This document shows, one piece after another, positions 6,467 to 15,396 of a stretch of DNA of 64,000 nt (position 1 is the first letter of the stretch; each line of letters begins with the position of its first letter). A model generated the notes under the pieces. The model saw only the letters and a program-made list of their open reading frames with translations, did no database searches and was not told where the DNA came from. Made by a program: the position numbers and the translations under genes. The DNA comes from Gemmatimonas sp. (lineage in GTDB: Bacteria; Gemmatimonadota; Gemmatimonadetes; Gemmatimonadales; Gemmatimonadaceae), in NCBI RefSeq assembly GCF_021298855.1, contig NZ_JAJTHI010000010.1, forward strand, positions 1 through 64,000, given 5' to 3'.

Positions 6467-9214
6467 TCAGAAGTTGAAGGTGTAGGCAACGCTTGGCACG
6501 ATGCCGAAGATGGAGGTCTGCACCGCCTCGGTGACGAGCGGCTGGTCCTGGCGCTGGCGGAACCGCAGCGCCTGGGCGTTGAACCGGTTGTAGGCGTTGA
6601 GCAGGCCGAACTGCCATTCACCGCGCGTGCCCTTCCGCGTCGCGGAGAGATCGAGGCGATGGTACAGCGGCAGGCGCCCGCCGTTGCGTGCGCCGTACTC
6701 CGTCACGAGCAGACCGTCGACCTGATAGCGCGACGTGGGGAACGTCGTCGGCAACCCGGTGGCCAGGGTGAACGTGCTGCCGAGGGTCCACTTCGCGCCG
6801 AGCGGACGCAAGGCCACCACGTTCAGGTTGTGCGTCTTGTCGAAGGGGGTCACGTACCAGCGCCCGTCGTTGATGCCGCCGCTACGGCCCCCCGGCGCCG
6901 GGATGCGCTGCTCGGCACGCCCAAGCGTGTAGCTGACCCACCCCGTCACCGTACCCTGCGATCGCCGCGCCAGGAGCTCGAGGCCGTAGGCGCGCCCCTG
7001 CCCCTGCACCATCTGCGTCTCGATGCGCGGATTGAGCAGGATGTCGGCGCCATCGATGAAGTCCACCACGTTGCGGGCCTGCTTGTAGAAGCCTTCGACC
7101 GACAGCTCGACGCCGCCGCGCGTCGCGCTGTATCCGACGGCGTACTGGTCGGCCAGCAGGGGCCGGATCCACTGCCCGGACGGCTCCCACACGTCGAGCG
7201 GGCTGATGGAGTTGGTGTTCGACACCAGCAGCAGGAACTGCTGCGTCCTCGCATAGCTGGCCTTCACGCTGGATGACGCGTTGAGCAGAAACCGACCGGA
7301 GATGCGGGGCTCGAGGCCCGCGCTCGAGGAGAGGCGCGCGCCGGCCCCAAACTGGGTGCTGTCGCGCACGACACCCGGCTCGAAGCGCTCGAGCGCCGCC
7401 GAGTACCTCACGGGCGTATCGTTCACGTACGAGTACACCGTGGCGGGACCGCGGCGTTCGTAGCCCGCGACCCGCAGGCCGTAGCGGACCGAGACGCGCG
7501 GGCCGATCCCCAACTCCTGGCCCAGCCACGCCGCCGGCATCAGGGTGTTGCGACGCTGGATGCGCCGTTCGTTGAAGGCGTTGCCGGCGCCCACGGGCAC
7601 GAGATCACCGGGATTGATGCGCTGACTCGTGAGTTCGGCACCAAACTCGATGGTATTGGTTGGCGAGAGATACCACGCCTCGTCGAGCCGCACGTTGAGG
7701 CTGCCGATCCGCGAGTTCCACCGCACCTTGTCGCTCGTGCCCGTGAGAATGTCGAGCCGGTAGTCGTAGTCTCCCCACGACATGGTCAGCTTGGAGAACA
7801 GGTTGCTGCGCAGCGCCTGATTCCAGCGGAGGGTGAGCGCCCGATTACCCCAACCGGCCCCCAGGTCACCGATGCCGGCAACGCGGTCGCGGCCCAGGTA
7901 CCCCGACAGCAGCAGGGCCCCGGTCGACCCCAGGCGCACATTCGTCTTCGCGTTGATGTCGTAGAAGAACGCGGTGGTCCCCTGGACGGCCGAATCGCTG
8001 GCGAGTCCGGTAAAGAGGTCGGCCCACGAACGACGGGCGGCGATCATGTAGGAGCCGATCTTCTTCGGCAGCGGTCCCTCCACCAGACCGCGGCCGGCGA
8101 GCAAGCCGATCGACGCGGAGCCGTTGAACTCGTTCGCGTTCCCCTCGCGCTGCCGCACGTCGACGACCGACGACAGGCGACCACCGAAGCGCGCCGGAAT
8201 GGCCCCCTTGTACAGCGTCACGTTGTCGATCGCATCGGCGTTGAACGTGCTGAGGAAACCGAGCACATGGCTCGGGTTGTACACGGTGGCCTCGTCGAGC
8301 AGGAAGAGATTCTGGTCGGCGGCGCCGCCGCGCACGCTGAAGGCAGTGGAGGCGTCGCTCGAGAGGGACACGCCGGGGAGCAGCGCGAGACTCCGAATCG
8401 GGTCGGCCTCCCCAAGCACCGGGGGCAGCAGCTTGACGGCCGGGAGGTCCAGCCGCACGACGCTCATGTCGGGGGTGCGCGGATCGAGGTCCGGTCGATC
8501 GTCCCCCCCACGATTGGCCTGCACGGCCACGGTCGCCAACTGCACTTCACGCCGTTGCAGCAGGACCGTGAGGGTGATGTCGTTGGTGAGCGAGACGACG
8601 GTGTCGAAGGGCGCGTAGCCGAGCGCGCGCACCACCACCCGGTGCGTGCCCGTCGTCAGGAGGAGCGAGTAGAAGCCATCGTCGTTGCTTTCGACCCGCA
8701 CGGTCTCGTCGTCGGCCGAAAGGCGCGCCCGACGCAGGACTTCTCCGGAGGCCGCGCTTCGCACGTATCCGCTCAGGCGCACGCGCTGCCCGGACGGCGA
8801 AGTGCGCGAGCCGGGGCCCCCGGCCGGGCCACGGTACGCCACCGCCAGCTGTCCGGTCGGGCTCACCAGCGCCTGAAGCGATGTCCCCTCCAGGAGCAGC
8901 GCGATCGCTCGGTGGGCGGGCATGGCGGCGACTTTGAGTGTACGCCGCACGTCCATGCCGGGTTGCGCGGGATCCGCCGCGTACGACAACCCGGTCTGGG
9001 AGGCGATCTGCCGCAGGATGTCCTTGAGCGGGACCTGCGTGACGTCGAGGGTGACGGCCTTCGCCAACGGGCCGCTGATCTCCCTCACGTCGGCGAGGCG
9101 ACGATACCCGGCGGGCAGATCGGGCGTGTCCGGCACGGCGCGGGGCTGAGCCACGAGCAGGGAGGCCGAGCAGCAGGTGAGAACGACACTGCGCCAGATG
9201 CAGGATGTGATCAC
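6467..9214 (-). CDS. TonB-dependent receptor with STN signalling domain
   Basis: A 915-residue outer-membrane receptor. Signal peptide 1-22; STN (secretin/TonB short N-terminal) domain about 45-115 (VPLKDILRQIASQTGLSY); a carboxypeptidase-regulatory-like beta-sandwich about 145-225 (VRLSGYVRSAASGEVLRRA); a plug about 250-380 (GGAADQNLFLLDEATVYNP); then a 22-strand-type barrel ending in aromatic YTFNF, the BAM signal. The STN domain marks a transducer that signals through FecR to the ECF sigma factor when substrate is bound. Its ATG overlaps the fecR stop by 4 nt. The substrate is not identifiable. Confidence 0.9.
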   Translation of the reverse strand: MITSCIWRSVVLTCCSASLLVAQPRAVPDTPDLPAGYRRLADVREISGPLAKAVTLDVTQVPLKDILRQIASQTGLSYAADPAQPGMDVRRTLKVAAMPAHRAIALLLEGTSLQALVSPTGQLAVAYRGPAGGPGSRTSPSGQRVRLSGYVRSAASGEVLRRARLSADDETVRVESNDDGFYSLLLTTGTHRVVVRALGYAPFDTVVSLTNDITLTVLLQRREVQLATVAVQANRGGDDRPDLDPRTPDMSVVRLDLPAVKLLPPVLGEADPIRSLALLPGVSLSSDASTAFSVRGGAADQNLFLLDEATVYNPSHVLGFLSTFNADAIDNVTLYKGAIPARFGGRLSSVVDVRQREGNANEFNGSASIGLLAGRGLVEGPLPKKIGSYMIAARRSWADLFTGLASDSAVQGTTAFFYDINAKTNVRLGSTGALLLSGYLGRDRVAGIGDLGAGWGNRALTLRWNQALRSNLFSKLTMSWGDYDYRLDILTGTSDKVRWNSRIGSLNVRLDEAWYLSPTNTIEFGAELTSQRINPGDLVPVGAGNAFNERRIQRRNTLMPAAWLGQELGIGPRVSVRYGLRVAGYERRGPATVYSYVNDTPVRYSAALERFEPGVVRDSTQFGAGARLSSSAGLEPRISGRFLLNASSSVKASYARTQQFLLLVSNTNSISPLDVWEPSGQWIRPLLADQYAVGYSATRGGVELSVEGFYKQARNVVDFIDGADILLNPRIETQMVQGQGRAYGLELLARRSQGTVTGWVSYTLGRAEQRIPAPGGRSGGINDGRWYVTPFDKTHNLNVVALRPLGAKWTLGSTFTLATGLPTTFPTSRYQVDGLLVTEYGARNGGRLPLYHRLDLSATRKGTRGEWQFGLLNAYNRFNAQALRFRQRQDQPLVTEAVQTSIFGIVPSVAYTFNF

Positions 9215-10218
9215 GGTGCCTCCGGCGTCAGGTGGACAGTCCGTCCGCTGCGCTCGACGCGCACCCCCAGCGACAGACGCAGCGCGGTGAGCACGTCGTC
9301 CAGCGACTGCGCCGCGAAGCGCGCCGTCAGGCGCCGTCCCGCCAACGCCGCATCGGCCGTGACGGACACGTCGAACCGGCGTCCGATCGCGGGCAACACT
9401 TCGGTCAACGGGCTCTCATCGAACACCAACTCGCCACGCATCCACGCCAGCGCCGAGGCGACATCGCTGGTGACGACGACCCCGGACTCGCGCAGTCGTC
9501 CGCGCTGTCCGGCGTGCAACAGGGTTGCCTGCTCCATGGGCGGTCGCAGGGTGTCCATGAGCGCGACCACCCCTTCTTCGACGGCCACATCCACCTCCGG
9601 CAACTCGGGCCATGCCCGCACCACGAAGCGCGTGCCGACGTCCTGCGCCACGGCGTTCCGCGTTCGCACGCGGAACGGACGCGCCTCGTCATGCACGACG
9701 TCGAAATACCCTTCGCCCTCGAGGGCGACGTCGCGGGCACCGCGACCGAAGCGTCCCCCCCAGCGCAGACGGCTGCCGGCGCTGAGCGTGACGCGGGAGC
9801 CATCCGGAAGCTGCGCCGTGACGTCACGTCCCAGGGGGGCGGCTATGGACCCACCACGGGTCGCTTGCCAGGTGGCCACGCCACCGAGGGCAATGACCAG
9901 AGCGGCGGCGGCGCCGGTGACGCGGCGCATCCATGGCGCCAGGGTCCCACGGGGGGCGCCGCGAGCCGCGCGGGAGCGTCGGGCGGCCAGGTCATCCTGT
10001 GATGCGGCCTCGAGGCGCGCGGAAAGCGCCCGCCATGCGGCATCGGTATTGGCCGCCTGCGCGGCGCCAAGGGCTGCACGCGGGGCCTCGCGCAGCAGTT
10101 GCGCATCACGGGGATGCGCCTCGAGCCAGCGTTCCACGCGCGCCCGTTCGGCCAACGGCAAGTCGCCGGCCAGGTAACGGTCGAGCAGGAGGGGGTCGAA
10201 TTCGGTGTCGTCTGCCAT
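9211..10218 (-). CDS. FecR-family anti-sigma/sigma regulator
   Basis: A 335-residue inner-membrane protein. Residues 1-95 are the cytoplasmic sigma-binding part (DPLLLDRYLAGDLPLAERARVE); one membrane span lies at about 101-117 (AAALVIALGGVATW); the FecR domain at about 125-235 (LPDGSRVTLSAGSRLRWG); and an STN-like C-terminal domain at about 260-330 (SPLTEVLPAIGRRFDV). It transmits the receptor signal to the ECF sigma. It lies between the sigma gene and the receptor gene, and its stop overlaps the receptor ATG. A long-loop inverted repeat (TGTGGGGT/ACCCCACA, 10221-10271) ends 2 nt before its start codon. Confidence 0.9.
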   Translation of the reverse strand: MADDTEFDPLLLDRYLAGDLPLAERARVERWLEAHPRDAQLLREAPRAALGAAQAANTDAAWRALSARLEAASQDDLAARRSRAARGAPRGTLAPWMRRVTGAAAALVIALGGVATWQATRGGSIAAPLGRDVTAQLPDGSRVTLSAGSRLRWGGRFGRGARDVALEGEGYFDVVHDEARPFRVRTRNAVAQDVGTRFVVRAWPELPEVDVAVEEGVVALMDTLRPPMEQATLLHAGQRGRLRESGVVVTSDVASALAWMRGELVFDESPLTEVLPAIGRRFDVSVTADAALAGRRLTARFAAQSLDDVLTALRLSLGVRVERSGRTVHLTPEAP

Positions 10219-10220
10219 GT

Positions 10221-10271
10221 TGTGGGGTGAGAGGTCGGGCAGTAGACACGCCCCCGCGCCAAAACCCCACA
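10221..10271 (-). promoter_or_regulatory. Inverted repeat in the sigma-fecR gap
   Basis: In the mRNA, TGTGGGGT (10271-10264) can pair with ACCCCACA (10228-10221), placing the stem directly before the fecR start codon. It may attenuate transcription or mask the ribosome site, lowering fecR and receptor output relative to the sigma gene. The function is a guess from position. Confidence 0.35.
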
Positions 10272-10280
10272 GCCCCCCGG

Positions 10281-10832
10281 CTACCCGCTGCCGAGCGCCG
10301 CCCGCAGGGCCTTGAGGCCCCGGCCCAACTGGTTCTCCACGCCTTTCACCGAGATGCCGAGCGTGTTCGCGATCTCCGCATAGCTCAATCCCCCGTACCA
10401 GCGCATCAGCATGACCTGCGCGAGGCGCGGCGGCAGGGCGGCCATGGCCGTCTCGAGCCGGGCCCTCGCTTCCATTGTCTCGAGCATCGTGTCGGCACGC
10501 GGCGGCGCGGGATGCAGGGCGCGCACGTGCTCGTGCGCCTCGTCATCGGCCCAGCGTTGCTCCACGGCGTCCCGGCGGCGCACGTTGAGCGCGCGGCTGC
10601 GCACGGCCGAGAACAGATACGCCGGCACGGAGCCGGTCACGATCCACTCGGCTCGCCGCTCCCACAGCGTGAAGAAGACGTCTTGCACCAGTTCCTCGGC
10701 ACGGGCGGCATCACCGACGTACCGGGTGCCGAAAGCCAGGAGCGGCGCGTGCATTGCACGAAAGAGCGCCTCGAACGCCTCGAGATCACCAGCGCGAACG
10801 CGCGCGACGCAATCTCCCGGTATCTCAGGCAC
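10281..10832 (-). CDS. ECF sigma factor
   Basis: A 183-residue sigma-70 of the extracytoplasmic-function class. Region 2 spans about 15-80 (FEALFRAMHAPLLAFGTRYV, then AEELVQDVFFTLWERR) and region 4 about 120-178 (LPPRLAQVMLMRWYGGLSYA, then EIANTLGISVKGVENQLGRG). Its closest recognisable type is the Bacteroidota-expansion group that pairs with FecR. It heads the operon sigma-fecR-TonB receptor-DUF4249 and should transcribe this operon when the receptor is occupied. A promoter with a perfect TTGACA box lies upstream. Confidence 0.92.
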   Translation of the reverse strand: MPEIPGDCVARVRAGDLEAFEALFRAMHAPLLAFGTRYVGDAARAEELVQDVFFTLWERRAEWIVTGSVPAYLFSAVRSRALNVRRRDAVEQRWADDEAHEHVRALHPAPPRADTMLETMEARARLETAMAALPPRLAQVMLMRWYGGLSYAEIANTLGISVKGVENQLGRGLKALRAALGSG

Positions 10833-10866
10833 GACAATGCGGAAAGAATCTGGCAGGCACGAGGCG

Positions 10867-10896
10867 AAGCTAGAAACCCCCCATCCGGTTTGTCAA
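10867..10896 (-). promoter_or_regulatory. Candidate promoter of the ECF/FecR/receptor operon
   Basis: On the minus strand, TTGACA (10896-10891) is followed after 18 nt by TAGCTT (10872-10867). The -35 box is perfect and the -10 box is weak. It lies about 35 nt upstream of the sigma-factor ATG. It looks like a housekeeping promoter supplying basal sigma; an ECF-type promoter is not evident. Confidence 0.5.
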
Positions 10897-10969
10897 CGCG
10901 GGTACTGCGGAACCGCTCGCACGCATGACAACAGGAGGCGGATAAGGTGCCGTGGACACCGTGCCCCCC

Positions 10970-11791
10970 TTACCGCCGCTGCACCACCGGATTCCGCAGG
11001 GTGCCCACGTGCTCCAATACCACCTCCACCACGTCCCCGCCCTTCATCTGCTGCGTTGTCCCGGGGGTGCCGCTGTAGATCACATCTCCCGGCTCGAGGG
11101 TGACATACCGGCTGATGTAGCTCACGATCTCGGCCACGCTGAAAATGAGATCTTTCGTGCGCTGCGACTGCACCACCGTGCCGTTGAGCCGCGTCTCCAG
11201 CAGCAGGTCGTCGTAGTTCACCCCGGTCACGATCACGGGGCCGAGCGGCCCGAAGGTGTCGGCCGCCTTGGCGCGGAACCACTGCAGGTCCGCCTTCTGC
11301 CAGTCGCGCTCCGACACATCGTTGCCCGTGGTCACGCCAAACACGTATTCCTTCGCGCGCTCCCTGGACACGTTGCTCGCCCGCTTGCCCATCACGATCA
11401 CCATCTCCCCCTCGTAGTGCACATTCTTCGCGTCGGGCGGGAGCACCACGCTGTCGCCATCGGCCACGATGGAGGTGGGCAGCTTGGCAAAGAGCCCCGG
11501 ATAGGCCGCCGCCGAACGCTCGCCGAGATGGGTCTGGTAGTTGAGCCCCACCGCAATCACCTTCGACGGCGTGGCCGGGGCCAGGAGCGTCGCGGTGCGC
11601 CGCGCGACACGAACCCCCGTGGGTGTGCCGCCCAGCCATGGCGCCGCACGCAGCTGCACGATCTGGTCGCCGTCGAGTCGGCCGTACGACACCGTCTTCC
11701 CCACCTGGTAGCGCACGAACTCCTGCTTCTGTGCGCGCAGCATTGCCGGCGCGGCCGCCAGCAGCACGAGACCCAGCATGACCTGCTTCAT
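10970..11791 (-). CDS. Fumarylacetoacetate-hydrolase-family protein with signal peptide
   Basis: A 273-residue protein. Residues 1-20 are a signal peptide (MLGLVLLAAAPAMLRAQ). The rest is an FAH fold: VGLNYQTHL at 81-89, the metal ligands E127 and E129 (HYEGE) and D158 (GNDVSERD), and the late motif GDVIYSGTPGT. Family members hydrolyse or decarboxylate 2-keto acids with a divalent metal. Export is unusual because most FAH enzymes are cytosolic, so the substrate may be periplasmic. It is the third gene of a minus-strand run after DUF1028 and PEBP genes, 48 nt behind the latter. Confidence 0.85.
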   Translation of the reverse strand: MKQVMLGLVLLAAAPAMLRAQKQEFVRYQVGKTVSYGRLDGDQIVQLRAAPWLGGTPTGVRVARRTATLLAPATPSKVIAVGLNYQTHLGERSAAAYPGLFAKLPTSIVADGDSVVLPPDAKNVHYEGEMVIVMGKRASNVSRERAKEYVFGVTTGNDVSERDWQKADLQWFRAKAADTFGPLGPVIVTGVNYDDLLLETRLNGTVVQSQRTKDLIFSVAEIVSYISRYVTLEPGDVIYSGTPGTTQQMKGGDVVEVVLEHVGTLRNPVVQRR

Positions 11792-11839
11792 GATGACTCC
11801 ACCGGAGTGGGGAATGGGAATGCGCCGGAAGGTCGGCGA

Positions 11840-12433
11840 TCAGGGCGCGGGACGGCGATACAGCCCCACGAGCACGCCCTTGGCCCGCACGCGCCCCGCC
11901 ATGGCGCGCATCACGGCCTCGCGGGTCGCGGCGGCGGACATGGCCGTGGGTTGGATGTTGAGCATCGTGTCGAGGGCATACAGCTCGAACACGTAATGGT
12001 GCGCCGGCCCGGTGGCGGGGGCCGCCGGGCCACGATAGTAGGGACCGCTCACGCTGATCTGCCGCGTCCCATCGGCCAGCTGCGCTCCGCTGGGGACCCC
12101 CTCGGGCAGCCCCGTCGCCGCGCCGGGGATGTTCCACACGAGCCAGTGCAGCGTGTCATCGGTGCCGTCACCCTGCGCCGCATCGGCATCATGCACCAGC
12201 AGCACGTAGCTGCGCACGGAGTCGGGCGCACCGCTCCACGACAACGCGGGCGAGACATCGCGGCCGGCCTGGGCGTGGCGCACGGGGATGCTGCCGCCAT
12301 CGGGGAAGGCCGGCGTGGAGAGCGTGAGCACCCGCATGGGCACGCGGGCCTGCGCCGTGGCCGTGTGCACCGGCAGCGCGATCGACAGGGCGCAGAGGGC
12401 GCGCAGCGCGAAGGAGGCGAGCCGGGTACGCAT
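11840..12433 (-). CDS. YbhB/PEBP-family secreted protein
   Basis: A 197-residue protein of the phosphatidylethanolamine-binding/YbhB-YbcL family: LSWSGAPDSVRSYVLLVHD, LHWLVWNIPG and GPYYRGPAAPATGPAHHYVF give the ligand-binding pocket signature. I place the start at MRTRLASF (12433), which yields a clean signal peptide (about 29 residues, ending ATAQA) and an 11-nt gap from the upstream DUF1028 stop. A longer in-frame start at 12478 would overlap that gene. The function of exported PEBP proteins is not established. Confidence 0.82.
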   Translation of the reverse strand: MRTRLASFALRALCALSIALPVHTATAQARVPMRVLTLSTPAFPDGGSIPVRHAQAGRDVSPALSWSGAPDSVRSYVLLVHDADAAQGDGTDDTLHWLVWNIPGAATGLPEGVPSGAQLADGTRQISVSGPYYRGPAAPATGPAHHYVFELYALDTMLNIQPTAMSAAATREAVMRAMAGRVRAKGVLVGLYRRPAP

Positions 12434-12444
12434 GAACGGGCGGC

Positions 12445-13287
12445 TCACTTGTACGACGCCGGCTGGCTGCGACGCCACACGTCGTAGCGGGTACGCAGCG
12501 TCTTCACGGGGTTGAGATTCTCTCCCGGCTTGATGGCGTTCGGTCCCGGTTGATTGGGCTGCGCCACCGTGAGGTAGAGCGCGTACGTGCCGTTGCTGTG
12601 CGAGTCACCGCTGCGGTCGGTGCGATTGGCCATGAGGATGTAGGCGATGTACGACGTGCGCCCTTCGCAGGCGATGGCGGGGCGGCTGCCATCGGCGGGG
12701 AGGGGCGGGCAGACGCAGCGACTGTCGCCGCCGAAGCGGTCGGCCGTTTCGAGCGCCGCCATCACCCGATCCGTAAGCGCGCCCTGGGTGTGCACGAACG
12801 CGCGCACTGCGTTGGGGATCACGTCGCCGGTGCGCAGGATGTTCCCCTGAATGGAGTAGTAGATCTGCGTGCCGGGCACCTGTCCCTGGATGTCCTGCGT
12901 GACGTAGCCATTGGACAGGCCGGAATGTCCCGCGGTACGCCCCGTGAGGTCCAGAATGCCGAACTGTCGCGACTGAAAGGCGGGATCGGCCGAGAGCATC
13001 TCGATGATGCGGGCAGGGTCGGTGCCTTTCTGCAACTCGCGATACACGAGCATCTGGTTGGCATGCGTACCGTCGACGCCGGCCTGGCAGGCGGCTACCC
13101 CTTTGCCGGGCACGACAACGGCCTGAATGCCCATGAGAAAGGCATCGTCACGGTCCACGCAGGTGGCCGAGGCAATGACGACGCGGCCGGTGGCCATGTC
13201 CACGGCGATGACCGACCAGGTGGCATGCGCCGCGCGCGGCAGCAGCAGACAGGTCAGGGCAACGAGGAATCGGGTGAGGAATCGCAT
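12445..13287 (-). CDS. DUF1028-family secreted protein
   Basis: A 280-residue protein with a signal peptide (about 1-22, ending AAHA) and a DUF1028 domain starting at once with TWSVIAVDMATG and continuing through VASATCVDRDDA-like and GVAACQAGVDGTHAN segments. DUF1028 proteins resemble Ntn-hydrolase folds, and several are annotated as putative hydrolases; the activity is unproven. The start at 13287 is chosen because it gives the signal peptide. It is the first gene of the DUF1028-PEBP-FAH minus-strand group, divergent from the gene at 13464. Confidence 0.8.
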   Translation of the reverse strand: MRFLTRFLVALTCLLLPRAAHATWSVIAVDMATGRVVIASATCVDRDDAFLMGIQAVVVPGKGVAACQAGVDGTHANQMLVYRELQKGTDPARIIEMLSADPAFQSRQFGILDLTGRTAGHSGLSNGYVTQDIQGQVPGTQIYYSIQGNILRTGDVIPNAVRAFVHTQGALTDRVMAALETADRFGGDSRCVCPPLPADGSRPAIACEGRTSYIAYILMANRTDRSGDSHSNGTYALYLTVAQPNQPGPNAIKPGENLNPVKTLRTRYDVWRRSQPASYK

Positions 13288-13463
13288 GCGGCATAAGAGG
13301 CAGCCTGCGCCCGGGTTCGTCAACGATGGCCACCGTCGGCGGGGTACGGCAACGGGCACCGGACGCCCGGCCGTGTCGGGGAATGCACCACGTCGCCGCG
13401 TCATTCGGCTGATGGTGTCGGGACCGGGCTCGGGCGACCGTTGAGGAAACACCCGGAGGAGTC

Positions 13464-14024
13464 ATGCGCCATTCACTCGTATCGATCCGCACCCCTGCCG
13501 CGCTCCTGGCGAGCGTGCTGGTGCTGAGTTTGCTCCCTTCGGCCATGGCGGCGCAGGGGGGAGGGATGATGGGCCGCGGCCGGGGCCGCGGGATGATGGG
13601 GGATTCCACGGCGGCCGCCGTGATGCCCATCGTGCACGACCTCATGACCAATCACCAGAAGCTGCGGCGCACCGTGACCGTGCTGTCCAATGGCGTGCGC
13701 ACGGTCACGGAGTCTGACGACTCGAGCATGGTGGCGCAGCTGCAGGCACACGTGGCCACCACCGGTGTGCTCATGGCCAGGTCCCAGGACCTCAATGTGC
13801 CGCCGGCCTCACCGACCTCGCGTCAGCTGCTCGCGCGCGGTGCGACCGTCACGCGGGTCGTGGAGCATACCCCCAAGGGGGTGATCGTGACCGAAACGTC
13901 GACCGACAGTACGAGCGTGGCGCTGCTGCAGGCGCATGCGGCGGAAGTCACGGAGCTGGTGAACCGCGGCATGGCGGCCATGCACGACAAGATGATGCCG
14001 CGTATGCGGCCGCCGCCGCGGTAG
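13464..14024 (+). CDS. Hypothetical secreted protein
   Basis: A 186-residue protein I do not recognise. It has a signal peptide (about 1-30, ending AMAAQ), then a Gly/Met/Arg-rich linker (GGGMMGRGRGRGMMG), then a mainly helical domain of two similar halves: LMTNHQKLRRTVTVLSNGVR with SSMVAQLQAHVATT, and GATVTRVVEHTPKGVIVTET with TSVALLQAHAAEV. The repeated V-T-x-T/E-S-x-(D)S-x-VAxLQAHxA pattern suggests an internal duplication. The Met/His content could mean metal binding. A GGAGGAG ribosome site precedes the ATG. Divergent from the DUF1028 gene. Confidence 0.7.
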   Translation: MRHSLVSIRTPAALLASVLVLSLLPSAMAAQGGGMMGRGRGRGMMGDSTAAAVMPIVHDLMTNHQKLRRTVTVLSNGVRTVTESDDSSMVAQLQAHVATTGVLMARSQDLNVPPASPTSRQLLARGATVTRVVEHTPKGVIVTETSTDSTSVALLQAHAAEVTELVNRGMAAMHDKMMPRMRPPPR

Positions 14025-14105
14025 GTCGGCGTGGGCGCGGTCGCGCCGCGCCGAAATGCCGGTAGCTTATGCCGGGTACGGCGTTCCCTCATCTCCCGGC
14101 CCGAT

Positions 14106-15380
14106 ATGACCCGCCCCTGTTTCGCGCGCCACGTGCGCGGCCGTGCCGCCGCCTGCGTGGCGCTGGTGTGCCTTCCCCTCGTGATGGCCGGACGTGCCCT
14201 CGCGGCACAGCCGCGCGGTGGCGTGGTGCCCGGCATCGAGGTGCTGCTGTCCGATTCGCTGCACCTGGTCCGCGACAAGCGGGTGGGGCTGATCACGAAT
14301 CACTCGGGGCGTGATCGGCAGGGCACGAGCAGCATCGATCTGCTCTTCAAGGCGCCCGGCGTTCGGCTCACCGCCCTCTTCGGCCCCGAGCATGGCATCC
14401 GCGGCGCCGCGCGCGCCGGCGAGAAGATCGCGAACAGCGTGGACGGCAAGACGGGCGTGAAGGTGTATTCGCTCTATGGCACGGTAGAGACGCCCACGCC
14501 GGAGATGCTCGAGGAGGTGGATGTGCTGGTGTACGACATCCAGGATGTGGGCGCGCGCGTGTACACGTACCCGTGGACGCTCGCGCTCACGGCGGCGGCG
14601 GCGGGGAAGCCCATCATCGTGCTCGACCGTCCCAACCCCATTCGCGCCGACCGGTTCGAAGGCAACATCCTCGACCTGCGCTTCCGCTCCCTCGTGGGGC
14701 AGCACGCGGTGGCGCTGCGCTACGGCCTCACGGTGGGTGAGCTGCTGCGCTTTCTCGTGGGCACCCGGGCCCTCACCGCGAAAGTGACCGTTGTGCCCAT
14801 GAAGAATTACCGTCGGGCCATGTGGTTCGACGAGACGGGGCTGCCACGGGTGAACCCGTCGCCCAACCTGCGCTCGCCCGACGCGGAACTGCTGTATCCG
14901 GGTACCGTCTTTTTCGAGGGCACGAACGCCACCGAGGGGCGCGGCACCGACGCGCCATTCCAGCTTATCGGTGCCGACTATCTCACCGACCACGTGGCGC
15001 TCGCCGAGCGGCTCAACGCCCTCAAGCTGGGTGGGGTGCGCTTCGACACGGCCACGCGCACCATCGCCCCGGGGTACAAGTTCGCCGGCAAGACGATCCC
15101 CATGATCAAGGTGGTGGTGACCAACCGCAACGCCGTGCGCCCGGTGGACGTGGGGGTGCGCATGCTGCGCGCCTTCCGTGCGGCACACCCCACGGAGTTC
15201 GCGTGGCGTGAGCCCACGGTGAATGCGCCCTCACGCGTTCGCGGCATCGACCGCCTCGCCGGCACGGATGCGCTCGCGAAGGCCGTCGACGACGGCACGA
15301 TCGAAGTGCTGCTCCGGCAATGGAATGCCGACGCCCTGACGTTCGAGGCGAGCGTGAAGCCGTATCTGCTCTATCGCTGA
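14106..15380 (+). CDS. DUF1343 protein, NamZ-like exo-N-acetylmuramidase
   Basis: A 424-residue exported protein of the DUF1343 family. Characterised members (NamZ of Bacillus subtilis) release MurNAc from the non-reducing end of peptidoglycan fragments. Visible family motifs: VGLITNHSGRD, LFGPEHGIRG, VLVYDIQDVGARVYTYPWTL, VLDRPNPI, NPSPNLRSPDAELLYPGT and EGTNATEGRGTDAPF. I place the start at 14106 (MTRPCFARH), giving a signal peptide ending about ALAAQ; an earlier in-frame start at 14031 would only add an Arg-rich tail. A cell-wall recycling or turnover role is likely. Confidence 0.88.
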   Translation: MTRPCFARHVRGRAAACVALVCLPLVMAGRALAAQPRGGVVPGIEVLLSDSLHLVRDKRVGLITNHSGRDRQGTSSIDLLFKAPGVRLTALFGPEHGIRGAARAGEKIANSVDGKTGVKVYSLYGTVETPTPEMLEEVDVLVYDIQDVGARVYTYPWTLALTAAAAGKPIIVLDRPNPIRADRFEGNILDLRFRSLVGQHAVALRYGLTVGELLRFLVGTRALTAKVTVVPMKNYRRAMWFDETGLPRVNPSPNLRSPDAELLYPGTVFFEGTNATEGRGTDAPFQLIGADYLTDHVALAERLNALKLGGVRFDTATRTIAPGYKFAGKTIPMIKVVVTNRNAVRPVDVGVRMLRAFRAAHPTEFAWREPTVNAPSRVRGIDRLAGTDALAKAVDDGTIEVLLRQWNADALTFEASVKPYLLYR

Positions 15381-15396
15381 CGGGCTGCCGTGTCGC

